DNA of 64,000 bases from Gordionus sp. m RMFG-2023. Taxonomy: Eukaryota > Nematomorpha > Gordioida > Chordodea > Parachordodidae. Under the pieces are notes generated by a model that did no database searches, was not told the DNA's origin, and saw only the letters and a program-made list of their open reading frames with translations. The translations under genes and the position numbers were made by a program. Below are positions 1 to 11,989 of this stretch, piece by piece. Every line of letters begins with the position of its first letter. The first letter of the stretch is position 1. Location: contig NC_088775.1 of NCBI RefSeq assembly GCF_954871325.1, positions 84,607,561 to 84,671,560 on the forward strand, written 5' to 3'.

Positions 1-1830
1 TTATACCAATCCCGTTTAAACTAGAAAATATAAAAATATGCCGAGACCAAACATGTTGCCAATATTTTTTGTAATAAACTATAAGTGTTATATGAGGCAA
101 ATGACGTTGTTTTATGATTAATAAGACATATTACAATACTACCTTGACGGGTGATTATGCGGCTTGAGGGCAAATTTATATGGAAGCCCCCCCCCCCATT
201 GTGACTTAATTTCGCGGCTATTTGGATCCCTTTTGTCCGAACACACATTGTTTTTAATTATTTCTTATATTTTAAGACGAGGAAAACATGCCCAAAACGA
301 CGGGTTAAAAATTTTAAGATCATATATTTTATTTCAATGGCTCATTTTAATTTCTAATTATTACGGATATAAAATAAGACACTATAAACTCGTCTGTAAT
401 GTATAAAATTTTGTAAGTGCAGTGTGAAAAGATTCCAACAAAGTAAATGATTTTGTTTAATAAATCATATAATAAAGGCGAAAGCTTTGTTAATAAACAG
501 ATATCCTTAAATTTAATTTGGTCCAATAGTCTACGTTCCAGTATAAATAAGCAGAAACCTTCATATTTTCCCTGTCCAATACTACCACGCAAACCTTTTA
601 TGATAGCATTACATTGCGAAGGCTCAACTTACAGCTTACTTGCGTATTTGACAATGTTAATATAAATTCTTAAGCAAGAAGTGATTGGTGTATACTACAG
701 TATTGAGCCTGTACTTATGAAACCGATCATAAACACAGATTAGACAAATTTTGTATTTATTGCAGTGAGATTCATTGATATCATAAAAGAAAAATTTTTC
801 AATTCTATATTCTCTTTTGGATATTTTTATTATTCATAATATCCTTAAGCAAACCAAATTAATTTGTAATCCTTGACTGGGGACATTTACCAATTCAGAG
901 ATTATATCTAGTACTTCCTTGATACAACGGGTAGGGATCAAAAGAAAAAATAAACAGGAACTATTATATTCTCGAGTTTGTTATTTTTTTTATACTAAAT
1001 TAAATTATGTATAAAAAAAATTAAAGAATAAATTCTAATTTAAGCATATATTGATAGGAAAAAGACAATATTTTATTATTGGACATTTTATTTTTTTTTC
1101 GTTATTAATAGCTTTTTTTTAAGGCGCTAATTTGTCTTATTTATTTGATTGTTTTTTGAGGTTTACTATTAGTTCTTATCTCTACATACCCTTTTTCTTA
1201 AAATTATGTCAAAAATTATTTGGGTGAGAATATTTGCATATCACTAATGAGGCCTGGCCGAAATACTCAATTATATATAATATTAAAAAAAATGATTGCT
1301 CAAGTCTAAAATTTTATGTAGTTTATCTATAAATGATTGAATCTCCCATATAATTTTAGTTTCAAATTATTTTTAATCTGCCATATATTGTAATAGGTGA
1401 CATACAATATTCTTCGTATATCCATGAGATAGCTTTCTTTTGGGACTACCATTTGTTTAATCTATTTTTTTCATCTCCAAAAATTTCTGTGGCCTACAAG
1501 CATTATTTCTATTAAAGCCTGCATACGTTTATAGAATTATCTAAATATGTTGCAAGTTTTCACTTCTAGATTAATATAGAAATCACATAACCTACCATTT
1601 CTTAAAACTATTGTTTAAGAGGAGTCCGTAATCCTTTATAGAATAAATAACGGTCAATTTTAAATTAAAACAAAACACTTATATTTTAAACTAATCATAA
1701 ATTATAACTGTCGAAAGCCTCGTTTAAAATAAGGACGATTTGCCTAATGCGAAACTAATCTACAGCGAAATCACGACTGATTCATCGCAGTGAAAAATAC
1801 ATATTTCGACGCTTATACCCGTTCGCCCTT
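1..1830. other. Gene-free AT-rich stretch
   Basis: No open frame here looks like protein and none resembles a family I know. There is a short run of C near 187-197. The last 100 bases (about 1740-1830) contain a CG-richer patch with ATTCATCGCAGTG, which resembles the terminal repeats of the Harbinger-type element at 33-35.5 kb and may be a fragment of a related end. I see nothing else that can be supported. Confidence 0.5.
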
Positions 1831-1837
1831 ATGGCTA

Positions 1838-2222
1838 GTGTGCCATTTTAAATGTGTATCAATGCACGTGGTCATTCTAATTTCCTATTGTGAGTAATTT
1901 ATATTAAATTATATGAAAACTTTAAAAAAATATATATTCAAAGATTTTAATTTATTTATAAAATTTTTTATATTGTAAACCATAATGGCGCCACCAGCTG
2001 CGAGTGAGCATTTTTTATGTGTATCAATGCACATGGTCATTCCAGTTTCCCATATATGAATAATATATTAAAATTATATGAATTAAAAAATATATATTTA
2101 AGATTTTTATTTATTTATAAAAATTCTTATATTTTAAACCAAAATGGCGCCACCAGCTGATTTATTCAATGTTGCTTCAAACTGCATTTTAATAAATTAA
2201 TATTCAATCTAGGTTATTATAA
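1838..2222. repeat. MITE end with internal tandem duplication (TCTAGGTATTAT family)
   Basis: A unit of about 150 bp is present twice in tandem, roughly 1845-1998 and 2010-2158. Each copy runs from a GTGTATCAATGCAC motif to AATGGCGCCACCAGCTG. The right edge (about 2200-2222) ends in CAATCTAGGTTATTAT, matching the right end of the better-preserved element at 9941-10251, which also has an AAAATGGCG motif followed by GATTT. I read this as a degraded copy of that MITE family that gained an internal tandem duplication. Confidence 0.6.
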
Positions 2223-2240
2223 ACCATTAGAATTGATAAA

Positions 2241-5200
2241 TCACCTCTTTATCCTGGCCCAGGCACTCTTCAAATGCATATCCTTCCCTTCGGCTTCTTT
2301 ATTACTTATCAGCGTGTCATTATCGTCGTCATCATCGTCATCGTCATCATCCATGTCATTTATTTTGTCCCAAGATCCAATGTTTTTGTCACCTTTAAAA
2401 TCGCCCAGCCACTTTTGGTCAGATATTTTAAGAGTTTCGGGAAATGGAAATTCTAAATTGCTCTTAGAAGACTCTAACGGGACTGCCATGGATCTTCTAA
2501 CAACAAAATCGTTGTCTATTTGCTTAATGATATTTTCCTTATTGTCATTATAACTATTTTGAGATGCGACTTTAGCTTTGATAACTTCAGTTGAAGTTGA
2601 TTCATATTTGAGGGGACCTTCAGGTCGATTTGCTGGAGGTCCGGATGGCATATTGCGACTATTAACCTCCTTTTCATTAGCCCTAGTTTTTCTTTTGACA
2701 ACTTCCTCAGCACTTTCCAATAAATCATCTTTCTCACCTAATTTTTCTCGTAATGTTGCTAAAGATCTTTCCTTCTCTTTCAAATTTCCTGCCATACCGT
2801 TTCTCATTTTAGCAATATCATCTTCATCGTCATCATCGTCGTCATCATCATCATCATCTCCGTTGATTGGTGCCGGGTCGTAAAGGGGTCTACCATGCAT
2901 CTCCTCATTTTCCCACTTATCCCCTAAACTGTCTTCAATTATTCGCCTTTCTTCCAGAGCCGCAGCTTTCAAGGGGTTATTTAGAACCGTGTTAGAATTC
3001 GATGAAACTGATCCCCCTTTTTTGAGGCCTAGGTTTAAACTACTTTTGCTTTTACTTTTACCTTTCTTATTGGTTGCGATTATAGGTGGGCCGGTAGGTT
3101 GACGGACAGGTGTAGATGTCATCGAAGTTGCTTTGGCTATTGTATTAATGGTAGAATTTGTACCAACAGTTATAGCTGTCTCGTTAGATTCCTTGATTCC
3201 TGTGAGCTTCTCAGCCCTGGGCATGCCTAGGGGATTTTCGTAGTCATCGTCATCTTCATCATCATCTTCGTAATCATCATCCTCATCTTCTTTTGTGTCG
3301 TCATAATCTTTGCTATAGGACCTCCATTTTTTCCCTTTCTTATTCATGCTTCGTCTTCCTTTTTAAGAAAAAAATAAATGGAAAACGAAATTTAAAAAAA
3401 AAGGAATTTACATTTGATGGGAATTCCACCTCAATTTGGCGCGGAATATTTGGCACGGCAACAATTCGACACAATGTCAATTCAGCGCGGTGACGATTCG
3501 GCGCTTATATACAGTTGCAATTTATTATAAATTTATTTGTATAAGACAAAAGGATGATTAAATAGATGGTATTTTGAATGTTGGTCCTATTAATTCATAT
3601 TTTCTTTTTACAAAAATCTCAATTTTATTCACTAAATGTGTAATATCAATAAAAAATTTAATAATATCAAAAAAAAATTAACAAACCAATATTTATGCCG
3701 ATTTCTTTGGTAAATAAATTTGCCATATTATAATATAAGTTGATCCAAAAAAATCCAAAAAAATCAAATTTTTTAAACCAGAGTTTCGAACCGTTATGTA
3801 TCGGTTTGGTAGGTTCGATTTTTAGTTTAAAATTTTATAAAGATTTTGTTCCATTTCGGTTTTTTTGAAGAATATCATATATAGGTTCGGTTATTTTCGG
3901 TTCGTTTTGGTTTTTATAAGGTTGATTTTTATAAGGTTGATTTTTTTTAAAAATTAATCACAAACCATATATATTACTCTTGGAGAAAAATCTTTTTGAT
4001 TTATATTTTTATAATTCCTTATTTAATTTAACCATGAAAATTATTTCTTATCTAATTAACTAGTATTTCGCCTAATCTCTATTAAATTGAGTATATAAAG
4101 TAAAAATAATTAACTCGATATGTATGAAAAATTTAAATTTGAAAAGAAATCACAAATTATTAAAATTTCAAATTTAGGTTAATAATTTAAAATTAATTAT
4201 TTTTAAAAACCGTTGTGAACCGGTTTTACTAGGTTCAAGAATATTTATAACAGTTAGATTGGCTCGTTTTATACTTTTTTTTATAAAAGTTAGGTTACAG
4301 TTGCAGTTCAGAAAATTATAACAGTTCGTTCCTGTTTCTTTGTAACCCTGATTTAAAAATGATATTTATTATTTATGATTAATAAAATTATTTTAAGGAT
4401 TTTTAATAAATCTATTATATGAGTCAGTCTTAAAGGAAAAACTATTTTTAAGCCAATAATTATTTTCTAAATTGATACAATTGCTGGATATGATTGGAAA
4501 ATTCAACCTCTAGCATGAGACTTCCCTTTCGTTAATTCTTTACTTGTAAAAATAATTTAAATACTTTTAAATCAACATATCTTATAACATGGTATATTGG
4601 TCCGCCAAAGAAATCATTAAATATTTGTTTATTTAATTAAATTTTTTTTGATTCCAACCCTCAACAGGACTTCTATTTGATGATCCTTTTGTTTTATATT
4701 AATAAATTATAACTGTATGATAGGTGCCATTGAGGCTGCGTCTAATTGTCGCCGTGCTGAATTGACGCTGCCCCGAATTATTTTCGCCGTGCTGAAATAA
4801 TGCCGCACCAAATTTTCCGCGGCGAATTGACGTGATACCATTTTATGGTTGATGATGAGAGAAATATAAAACAAAAAAAATTAAGGAAAATAAAAATAGA
4901 TAACAAATTTAAATTCTTTTAAAATTCGCTAAAAGGCTTAATTCATAAGGGACGATATGCGATTCTATAATAGCTCATTGAACAGATGTCAGTTAAGCCA
5001 CCTCGTTTCCTCTATGAATTCTAAGAACTGTTATGGCCACATTGAAGTGGTCGTAGACAGACCCCCTGAAAAAGATATAAAAAAATGGACATTTTTTTCG
5101 AGATATCATTGAAATAAATGAATGTTTTTGGATTATATGTTTTGAAAATTTATAAAAGAGTTTTTTAAAAATAAAATTAACAAAATACTTGGGCACATGG

Positions 5201-6634
5201 CCGCTTTTTCCATTTCGGAGTCGTCATCGTCCTCATCGTCGTAGTCATCTTCTCGATCTTCTTCCGTTATTTCCTTTTTTCTAGTTCTGCCGCTCTTCTT
5301 TTTGTTTCTCCTCGCGTTTGACGATACAGATTTTTTGGAATCGAATGAAGAAGAATACTTGAGTTTTTTACGGCCCCATTTCTTCCCCAAATCGGGCCAA
5401 TTGTCATCGTCCTTTGAATCCATTTGGTCATCGGCGAATTCCATTTTCTCACTCTTGAGAGCCCCAACCGAAGCTTTACTTAGGGCATCTTTGTCCATCT
5501 TATGCTTATCTAGGTAGGCGATGTCATTGGAAATGTCTTCTACGTCCATATCATTTTCAACTAATAAATTTATACTCCTTTTGGCTCTTTTCTTTGAAAT
5601 TGAAGGTCCAGTAATAGTACTCGATTTATTTTCAGCAAAGGGTTTATTTGTAGGCTTCTTCACTTCGCTCCCATTTTTAAAGTTGCTAATTTTGATTTTA
5701 TCATCCGCCGCGGTTTTGGACGTATTTATTCCCACTTTTTTTGAGTTTTTAGCAACAGATACATTATTATGTTGTTCCATCATATATTTTATCGACGAAT
5801 TTAAAAGGGGTTTCTTAGAGGTTAAATTACCCTTCATCGAATTTCGTCTCCGATTTTGGCTATCATATTTAGAGGTTGAATTACCCTTCGTCAAGATTCG
5901 TCTCCGATTTTGGCTATCATTCTTAGTTTTTCCATCAAAATCTCCCTTGTTATTATCCAAGGACATATTACTTTTCAAAATTTTAGGTCTTCTTGGGTTA
6001 GATCGTATACGTGTCTCGTTCAATGGCAGGTCGTTCAATAACCTGATCCTTTTACCCTTATTCTTTTTCCTCTTGAACGGTCTAAGATTCCTCCCGTTGT
6101 CATCGTAATTTGAGTCCACTTTAACCTTGGGGTTTTTGTTAGACTCATTTATTTCGGAATACCTCGAGTAATCCGGGTTCCCCGAGTAGTTGCCGCTGTA
6201 TACCGCCTTCTTAAAATGTTTCTTCGTCTTCGATACCCTCCTAGATGAGTTTTTGGAACTGGAATCATTCGAGTAAGTTAGCACACGTCTTCTGTGGCTA
6301 GTGGCCTTGCGGTTTTTGTTAGGCTCAGTGTCCTCCGAGTAGTTGCTGTGGTATACTGCTTTAAAAGTTTTCTTTGTCTTCGACACCCTCTTAGACGTGT
6401 TTTTAGAACTGGAATAATTCGAGTAATGGGATACGCGTTCTCCGTTGTTATTGAGGGATGACACGTAATGTTTTTTGTCATGACTCTGGTGAACAAACTC
6501 TTCCCTCATCGCGTTGAAAATTCGTTCAGCTCTATCGTACGCTTTCTTGGTTTTATGGACTTGATTGGCCAACTTTTCAATATCTTTACTTTCGAATGGG
6601 CGAGAGTTTTCATAATATTCCTCTTCGTTGAAGA
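2241..6634 (-). CDS. Lysine/serine-rich protein with poly-Asp runs, two-exon model, unknown function
   Basis: I do not recognise this gene. Exon A is 6634-5189 and exon B is 3358-2241. Exon A begins after a TTTGTAG acceptor and ends at an AA|GTATTT donor. Exon B begins after CTTAAAAAG. The phases agree (one base carried over), giving a protein of roughly 850 residues that ends at a stop at 2241. Exon A has a helical segment (KTKKAYDRAERIFNAMREEF), two copies of an SSSKN..RRVSKTKK unit about 45 residues apart, a tandem DSQNRRR..KGN repeat, and an acidic end. Exon B opens basic (NKKGKKW), then has three aspartate/glutamate runs, a QPTGPP stretch and a short charged helix. This is a typical intrinsically disordered nuclear protein. 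The intron holds a foldback repeat (3419-4838). Further 5' exons probably lie upstream of the transposon at 6666. Exon A alone is well supported as coding; joining A to B is inference. Confidence 0.55.
3419..4838. mobile_element. Foldback element with GC-rich inverted ends, in an intron
   Basis: Both ends carry about 100 bp of unusually GC-rich sequence in inverted orientation (3419-3512 and 4733-4838). Within each end a motif close to AATTCGGCGCGG is repeated several times as spaced direct repeats. The interior is AT-rich and non-coding. It contains a nested repeat at about 3780-4350 whose ends read CAGAGTTTCGAACCG and, inverted, CAGGGTTACAAAG, which looks like a hAT-type MITE. The element lies just upstream of exon B of the acidic protein gene, so it probably occupies that intron. 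I cannot name the superfamily. Confidence 0.6.
4993..5065 (-). CDS. Alternative small terminal exon of the acidic protein gene
   Basis: After a good acceptor (ATATCTTTTTCAG), 73 bases remain open to a TAA at 4993 and would encode GSVYDHFNVAITVLRIHRG plus four residues. It joins in frame to exon A if that exon ends six bases earlier than in the main model, at the weaker CAT|GTGCCC donor. This gives a shorter protein that ends here instead of continuing to 3358-2241. The two endings could be alternative transcripts. The evidence is only the acceptor, the phase and the non-repetitive composition. Confidence 0.3.
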
Positions 6635-6665
6635 CTACAAATATATTTTTACAAAAATTATATGC

Positions 6666-9169
6666 GGGTGATTCCACGTCAAATCGACCAAAAAAACGAG
6701 ATTTTCGGCCGACCATCTCAAAAATAGATGAAACTTGGCATGTTAGTTATTTATGTTGTAAATGTTAATAAAATTAAAATTTTAGAGTGCTAGCGCAACC
6801 AGATCCAAAGATATACACCTTCAAAGTCGAAAATAGCGAAGTGCGTGATTTCATTAAATCTTGTTATTTTATAAAATATTTAAAATAGAGTTACAAATTA
6901 TATATCATTTTATAGCCCTAAAATTTCACGTTGGAAAATATAAAAAAAATTAAAAAATTTCTTTCTTATTTCCGGTAAAAATAAGGGATTTTTTGGGGTG
7001 TTAATATTCACTAAAGATGTTTATTACCTTTATATTAAACGATTTAATAAAAAATGCCGATAGCCATTTTTGTTTTTCTAATTTTATTTTAATTTTTATT
7101 ATATTTATAAATAAAAAAATATAATATAGATGGCGTTATATTAAAATTATTTTATAATATATAATTTTTAATAAAAATATGAATAGTATTGTGATTAAAA
7201 TTAAAAAATAAATTGAGTATAACCAAGAATGATGTCCTGGGGCGATATGTAAGCAGGCGGCCCATACAGATATTATTTTATTAGGACGCTATATTGTAAA
7301 ATAAACATATTTTAAAATTTTATATTCAAACTATTATAATTTTACGCTTATTAATAGAAATTCCTACGGCCATAATTTGTAGATATATCCTTTCATTGTT
7401 GTGGATCTACTATCATTATTATTTGAAAATAACGATTTTATCCGATTATTTTATTTTTTTATTCCTATCATCGCTACCAATCAATCATCATATATTTCAA
7501 AACTTAAACCTTTTTTACAACAAAATGAATTTATGATAATGTGTGATTTCTCTGAAAATTATGCATTTATAATCCAAGACACTGTTCAAGGATTCCACTG
7601 GAATAATAATCAAGCCACTATCTATCCTATGATAGCATATAATAATAGGGGCATTATAGAAAACCTTTAATATATGGTAATATATGAGTCACTTTTACAT
7701 AATGTTATTGCAGTACATTTATACCAGACTAAAATGATAAAATTTTTGACCAATCAATTCAGCAAAAAGCCAAACAAAATATATTACTGCTCTGACGGAT
7801 CAGCTGCGCAATATTTTATAAATCTGTGTTATCATGAATCAGATTTTAGTGTAGCAGCTGAATGGTATTTTTCAGCTACATCCCATATAAAAGGTCCATG
7901 TGACGGCCTTGGCGGAACATTAAAAAAATTAGCAGCACGTTCAAGTTTTCAGCTCATCAGTTCTGGACACATTTTAACGCCAGTTGATTTATATCAATTT
8001 GCAAAACAAAACATGCCATCAGTAAATTTTACATATATAACCAACTAACAATACAATTTACAATAATTAGAAAGATTCAATTTAGCTCGTCCCATTCCAG
8101 GAACTCGGGAAATACATGCTGTATTTTCTTTGAGTTTAAATAAACTTAAATCAAAAATTTATTTATATGCAGAGGACTTTCAAATTAACAATATCTCAAA
8201 TGCTGATAATTTGTTTTTTGCCGATATTAAAGGATTTGTAACATGTGTTTATGACGATTTTTGGTTGTTAGCCACAGTACTAAAAGAGAGGGAAATTACG
8301 GAAAAGATATATATTTCCTTTTTACATCCCCATGGACCATCACCATCCTTCTTTTACCCCACAAATACGGAAAAGATATGGTCACCCATTAATCAAATAA
8401 AAACAGTAGTAGATCTATTACAGTGACAGGACGTACCTACAAATTATCGTCTAAAGAAATTCTATTAATAAGCACAAAATGGGATAAGATTAAAACAAGT
8501 GGTATTTATTTTTATATTGTTTGTGTATAAAATTTTAAAATATGTTTATTTTACAATATAGCGTTAATAAAATCATATCTGTATGGGCTGTCTGCTTACA
8601 TATCGCCTCAGGACATCATTCTTGGTTATACTCAATTGATTTTTTAGTTTTAATCACAATACTATTCATATTTTTATTAAAAATTATATATTATTAAATA
8701 ATTATAATATAACGCCATCTATATTGCATTTTATTATTTATAAAAAGAATAAAAATTAAAATAAAATTAAAAAAACAAAAATGGCTATCGAGATTTTTTA
8801 TTAAATCGTTTAATATAAAGGTAATAGACATTTTTAGTGAATATTAACACCCAAAAAAAATCCCTTCCTAACAATGTTAATTTTTTATTTTTACTGGAAA
8901 TAAGAAAACACTTAAAATTTTTTAATTTTTTTTTATATTTACTAACGTAAAATTTTAAGGGCTATAAACTGATATATAATTTGTAACTCTATCTTAAATA
9001 TTTTTTTAAATAACAAGATTTAATGAAATCACGCACTTCGAGATTTTCGACTTTGAAGGCGTATATCTTTGGATCTGGTTGAGCTAGCATTCTAAAATTT
9101 AGATTTTATTAACATTTACAACATAAATAACTAACATGCCAAGTTTCATTTATTTTTGAGATGGTCGGC
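6666..9169 (+). mobile_element. DNA transposon with ~640-bp terminal inverted repeats, copy 1
   Basis: 6708-7332 and 8521-9169 are inverted copies of each other with only scattered differences. The left end extends another 42 bp outward to a tip reading GGGTGATTCCACGTCAAATC. The right end has lost or diverged from this tip after GATGGTCGGC. Between the TIRs lie plus-strand fragments of one transposase (7402-8460). The second copy of this family, at 60061-62333, has a related tip (GTATTCCATATTAAATC). The family is common in arthropods and cnidarians, and I compare it tentatively with the Sola group. The element sits 30 bp upstream of the splice acceptor at 6634, so it is most likely inside an intron of the minus-strand gene. 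Confidence 0.85.
7402..8460 (+). pseudogene. DDE-type transposase remnant of copy 1
   Basis: The frames 7402-7670, 7674-8048 and 8130-8426 are consecutive parts of one transposase. In order they show MCDFSENYAF with GFHWNNNQAT (first catalytic Asp region), IYYCSDGSAAQYFINL (second Asp), GPCDGLGGTLKKLAARS (third acidic region) and a C-terminal GFVTCVYDDFW ... FLHPHGPSPSF block. The order and spacing match the transposase at 60380-61760. The N-terminal third, which in copy 2 includes RPKHCTLAGGSGTH, is missing. There is a stop between the first two parts and a stop plus shift between the second and third, so it is dead. The assignment to a DDE/DDD family rests on the three conserved acidic motifs. 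Confidence 0.8.
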
Positions 9170-9595
9170 TTTAACTCAATCAGATAATATTAGGAAAAGG
9201 TAAATTAATATAAAGATTTTGATGTTTTAATATATATCCCGTAAAAAAAAATGACACACGTAATGTCATATTCTTGATGTATATTAAGGTTAGTCCATAT
9301 TAAATGACTAGATGTTCGCTTAGCCGCTCTTCGAAATAAAAAATAAATACCAGTCAGGTGTTCCTTTATTTGATTTATTAAAATGAATTCTGGGTGAACT
9401 CAGTTTTTTTGAAAAAAAACTTTACAACGGTCATTTATAAAGAAAAAACAACATAATATACAAATTGTTTTTCTTAGAAAGTATAAAGATAGATTTCCGA
9501 ATTATAATACTAAGGTAACCGTCTGAGACGGGCAGCTGTTTCTTCAAAACTTCACTCATTATATTTATATAATAAAGCGGCTATTCTGGTATACC

Positions 9596-9831
9596 AGAGA
9601 CCTGAAAGCCCGAGCCGGACGGCCAGGCGGCATTAAATTTTTTTGAATAAACGCTGGTCAAGCCTAAAATATTTTTTAAAATTTTAGATCGCCATTGCTA
9701 GTTGTAAAAAAATTAAAAAAGTAATCTATAAAAAATCCTGGCAGGGCCGAATTTTTTTTTTTTTACAAAACAAAAATCGGACCCGGGCAAGGCCGGATAA
9801 TGCAAATGGTACATCTGCAGGTCTCTGATAT
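9596..9831. repeat. hAT-like MITE (tip CAGAGACCTG)
   Basis: The left end reads CAGAGACCTGAAAGCCCG and the right end, inverted, reads CAGAGACCTGCAGATG. The interior has GC-richer arms with CCGAGCCGG and GGACCCGGGCAAGGCCGG separated by AT-rich sequence. A related copy is at 11687-11985. Tips starting CAGAG with subterminal GGCCCGG are usual for hAT MITEs, but I could not confirm an 8-bp target duplication here. Confidence 0.6.
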
Positions 9832-9940
9832 ATATATACATAAATTATACTAAAATTATCTTTTTAAAGTAAAAAAAATTTATGTATACTCATAATTTGT
9901 AATCTAAGAAAAATTATATATTGCTGTCTTAACCTACATA

Positions 9941-10251
9941 TAATAATAATACCTAGACTGACGATGTCATTAAATGTGCACATCAATAAAAACAGCTGGG
10001 GACGCCATTTTGATTACCCATGTCATTATTAAAACAATTTAAACGGGAGACTAATTTATTTCTAAGTCTGACTCAAACTTTATTAAGGAAATGCTTGATC
10101 ATCGAGATAATAAGGAAGTAAGTTATCAATTTAATAGGAAACTTGAGAATAATTACTATATAAGTTACCAAAATGGCGGGTCCAACTGATTTGAATTCAA
10201 CGTTTTCAAATGTATTATTATGATGGCACCGTCAGTCTAGGTATTATTATG
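9941..10251. repeat. MITE, TAATAATACCTAGACTGACG family, complete copy
   Basis: The left end TAATAATACCTAGACTGACG is matched in inverted orientation by the right end CGTCAGTCTAGGTATTATTA. The interior contains CGCCATTTTGATTACC and, inverted near the other end, GTTACCAAAATGGCG, so the inverted similarity extends well inward. Related partial or degraded copies are at 1838-2222, 14830-14932, 26247-26340 and 42425-42700. No coding capacity. Confidence 0.8.
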
Positions 10252-10302
10252 TGTCACTGGCTTAACCTTATCTCATCTGTTACCTATTCAAGAAGCTAAG
10301 AA

Positions 10303-10372
10303 ATTTGAGTGTTGGTAAACGGCTCGATTTGTATTTTTAAAAACGATCCATTAATTATAGCCAAAATGTTAT
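10303..10372. repeat. Fragment of the palindromic AGTGTTGTTAAACGGCTC MITE
   Basis: About 70 bp match the left end of the palindromic family described at 36458-36682: GTGTTGGTAAACGGCTCG followed by TTTTTAAAAACG and ATAGCCAAAAT. The rest of the element is not present. Confidence 0.5.
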
Positions 10373-10379
10373 TGTTCAG

Positions 10380-11680
10380 GGCATCGAAATTTTAATAATA
10401 GATTTCAAAACATCTTTTTACCTTCTGTGATCCCCAAGTCTGGAGAATTTATTTTCAATTTGAAATCATCAAAACTTTCTTTATTGCTCGATTCGATTGT
10501 AATTGAATAAATTATTTAACGAATTTCCTCATCTTATTGACAGAGAAAAAAATATATATTTCAAGAAATTAATGCGGTAAGATACCGTGCCCCGAATAGT
10601 CTTATTTCTGAAACAGAATTCTGCTTAGCCGTCTATATAACTTTTTCTAAACAGCAGAATAAGAAGTTGGAGGTTATATAGATTTGGTACACACCATAAA
10701 ACAAAACATAATAGGCTCCTAGTTCAAAATCTGATAAACATGAGATTTAAAAAAATAAGGCAAAACAGAACAACAGTAGGTCTTCGTTTTTTTTGCATTT
10801 CTCTAATTTAAGTATGTATTATGTATAATTCAAAGTAGTCAATCATATTAGCTAGTGAGATTCTATCCGACACGATTTAAAAGCTAATCGAATTTTAAGT
10901 TCTGTTTATGAGATGAGATCAATTAATTTTTAATTCTATTCAGGATAATAATCTCGTAATTATTGATTTTAATTTTTAAAAAATTGATATCATTAAAAGA
11001 TTTTTAAAATCGATAAGCTGTTAAATCGTGCAGGGGCGGATCCCACCATGAATCCAACTTTAAGATAAACTCGTCCATTCTTAGAGGATGGTTGCATTTT
11101 AGATACATTATTGTGTATGGAAAGGAAATCTGTTTTAATTATGATTAAGAAGAAAAAAATTATAAGAATTTTATACGAGCTTATAACACAAACACAAAGT
11201 TGATACCTAACTTATCTAATGAATTCAAGATGAAAAAAAATATGCATATATTATACTTTCAAACGAATTTCCGGGTACATAATAAAGGAATAGGAAGAGT
11301 ATAGCGCATCCGAAGAGCGTCTTGTATAATGCGTTTTTTAGCAAACTTTTACTACGCATTATTTTCACTTTTTCCAGTGGATGAAAAAAAAATAAAATCC
11401 AATTAATTCATTATTATAAAATTTTTAAAAAAGCTGGCATATAAAAAAAAGAAGAAAGTTATACTATATTCAAAAAAAAAACGAATTTGTTATCCTATTT
11501 TTTTAAATATATACATAAAAGTTTTTAAAAAATGTATTTTGGAATATCATGGATTCTAAAAAAAAACACAAGAATTTTAAAATATATTTGTATTGATAGT
11601 AAACGAGCTATGTTCAAGTGTTGCATTATTTAAAGCTATCTAGATCAGAGCTGATTCTTCATAGCGATAATATTAATAAT
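10380..11680. other. No gene seen
   Basis: AT-rich sequence with many homopolymer A/T runs. There are no credible coding frames and no recognisable repeat ends. Confidence 0.5.
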
Positions 11681-11686
11681 ATGTAT

Positions 11687-11985
11687 TAGTGATCTGTATC
11701 GGGCCTAATTTTCCAAGACTGGTTTGACCCGAAATGTTTATTTTTTCCAAAAAAAATTGTCTTGTCCTGGTCAAAATCTCGAACAAAATTATTTTATTTG
11801 TCCCGAAAAGTCCGACCCGAAACCGGCCTGAATTTTTTTTAAATATAGAAAATAATACAGACCCGTCATGAAATTTTTTTTGAATCTTTAGGCCCGACCC
11901 GACCCAGCACATACCGAAATTATTTTTTAAAAATAGGGTCGGACAGGGTACGCGCCGAGCCGTGATTTGCAGATCTCTAATATAT
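11687..11985. repeat. hAT-like MITE, second copy of the AGAGATCTGCA family
   Basis: The left end TTAGTGATCTGTATCGGGCC and the inverted right end ATTAGAGATCTGCAAATCACG match each other and the ends of 9596-9831. The arms contain repeated GACCCG/CGGGTC motifs (GGCCCGACCCGACCCAGC near 11890). A minus-strand open frame in this region is a by-product of the repeat and not a gene. Confidence 0.6.
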
Positions 11986-11989
11986 GTGT

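Noticed and set aside
2578-2883. Plus-strand serine-run open frame
   Set aside because: Antisense of the aspartate runs in exon B; poly-Ser is simply the complement of GAT/GAC repeats.
5521-6108. 195-codon plus-strand open frame across exon A
   Set aside because: It is the antisense shadow of the lysine/serine-rich exon: leucine- and serine-rich, with no independent features.
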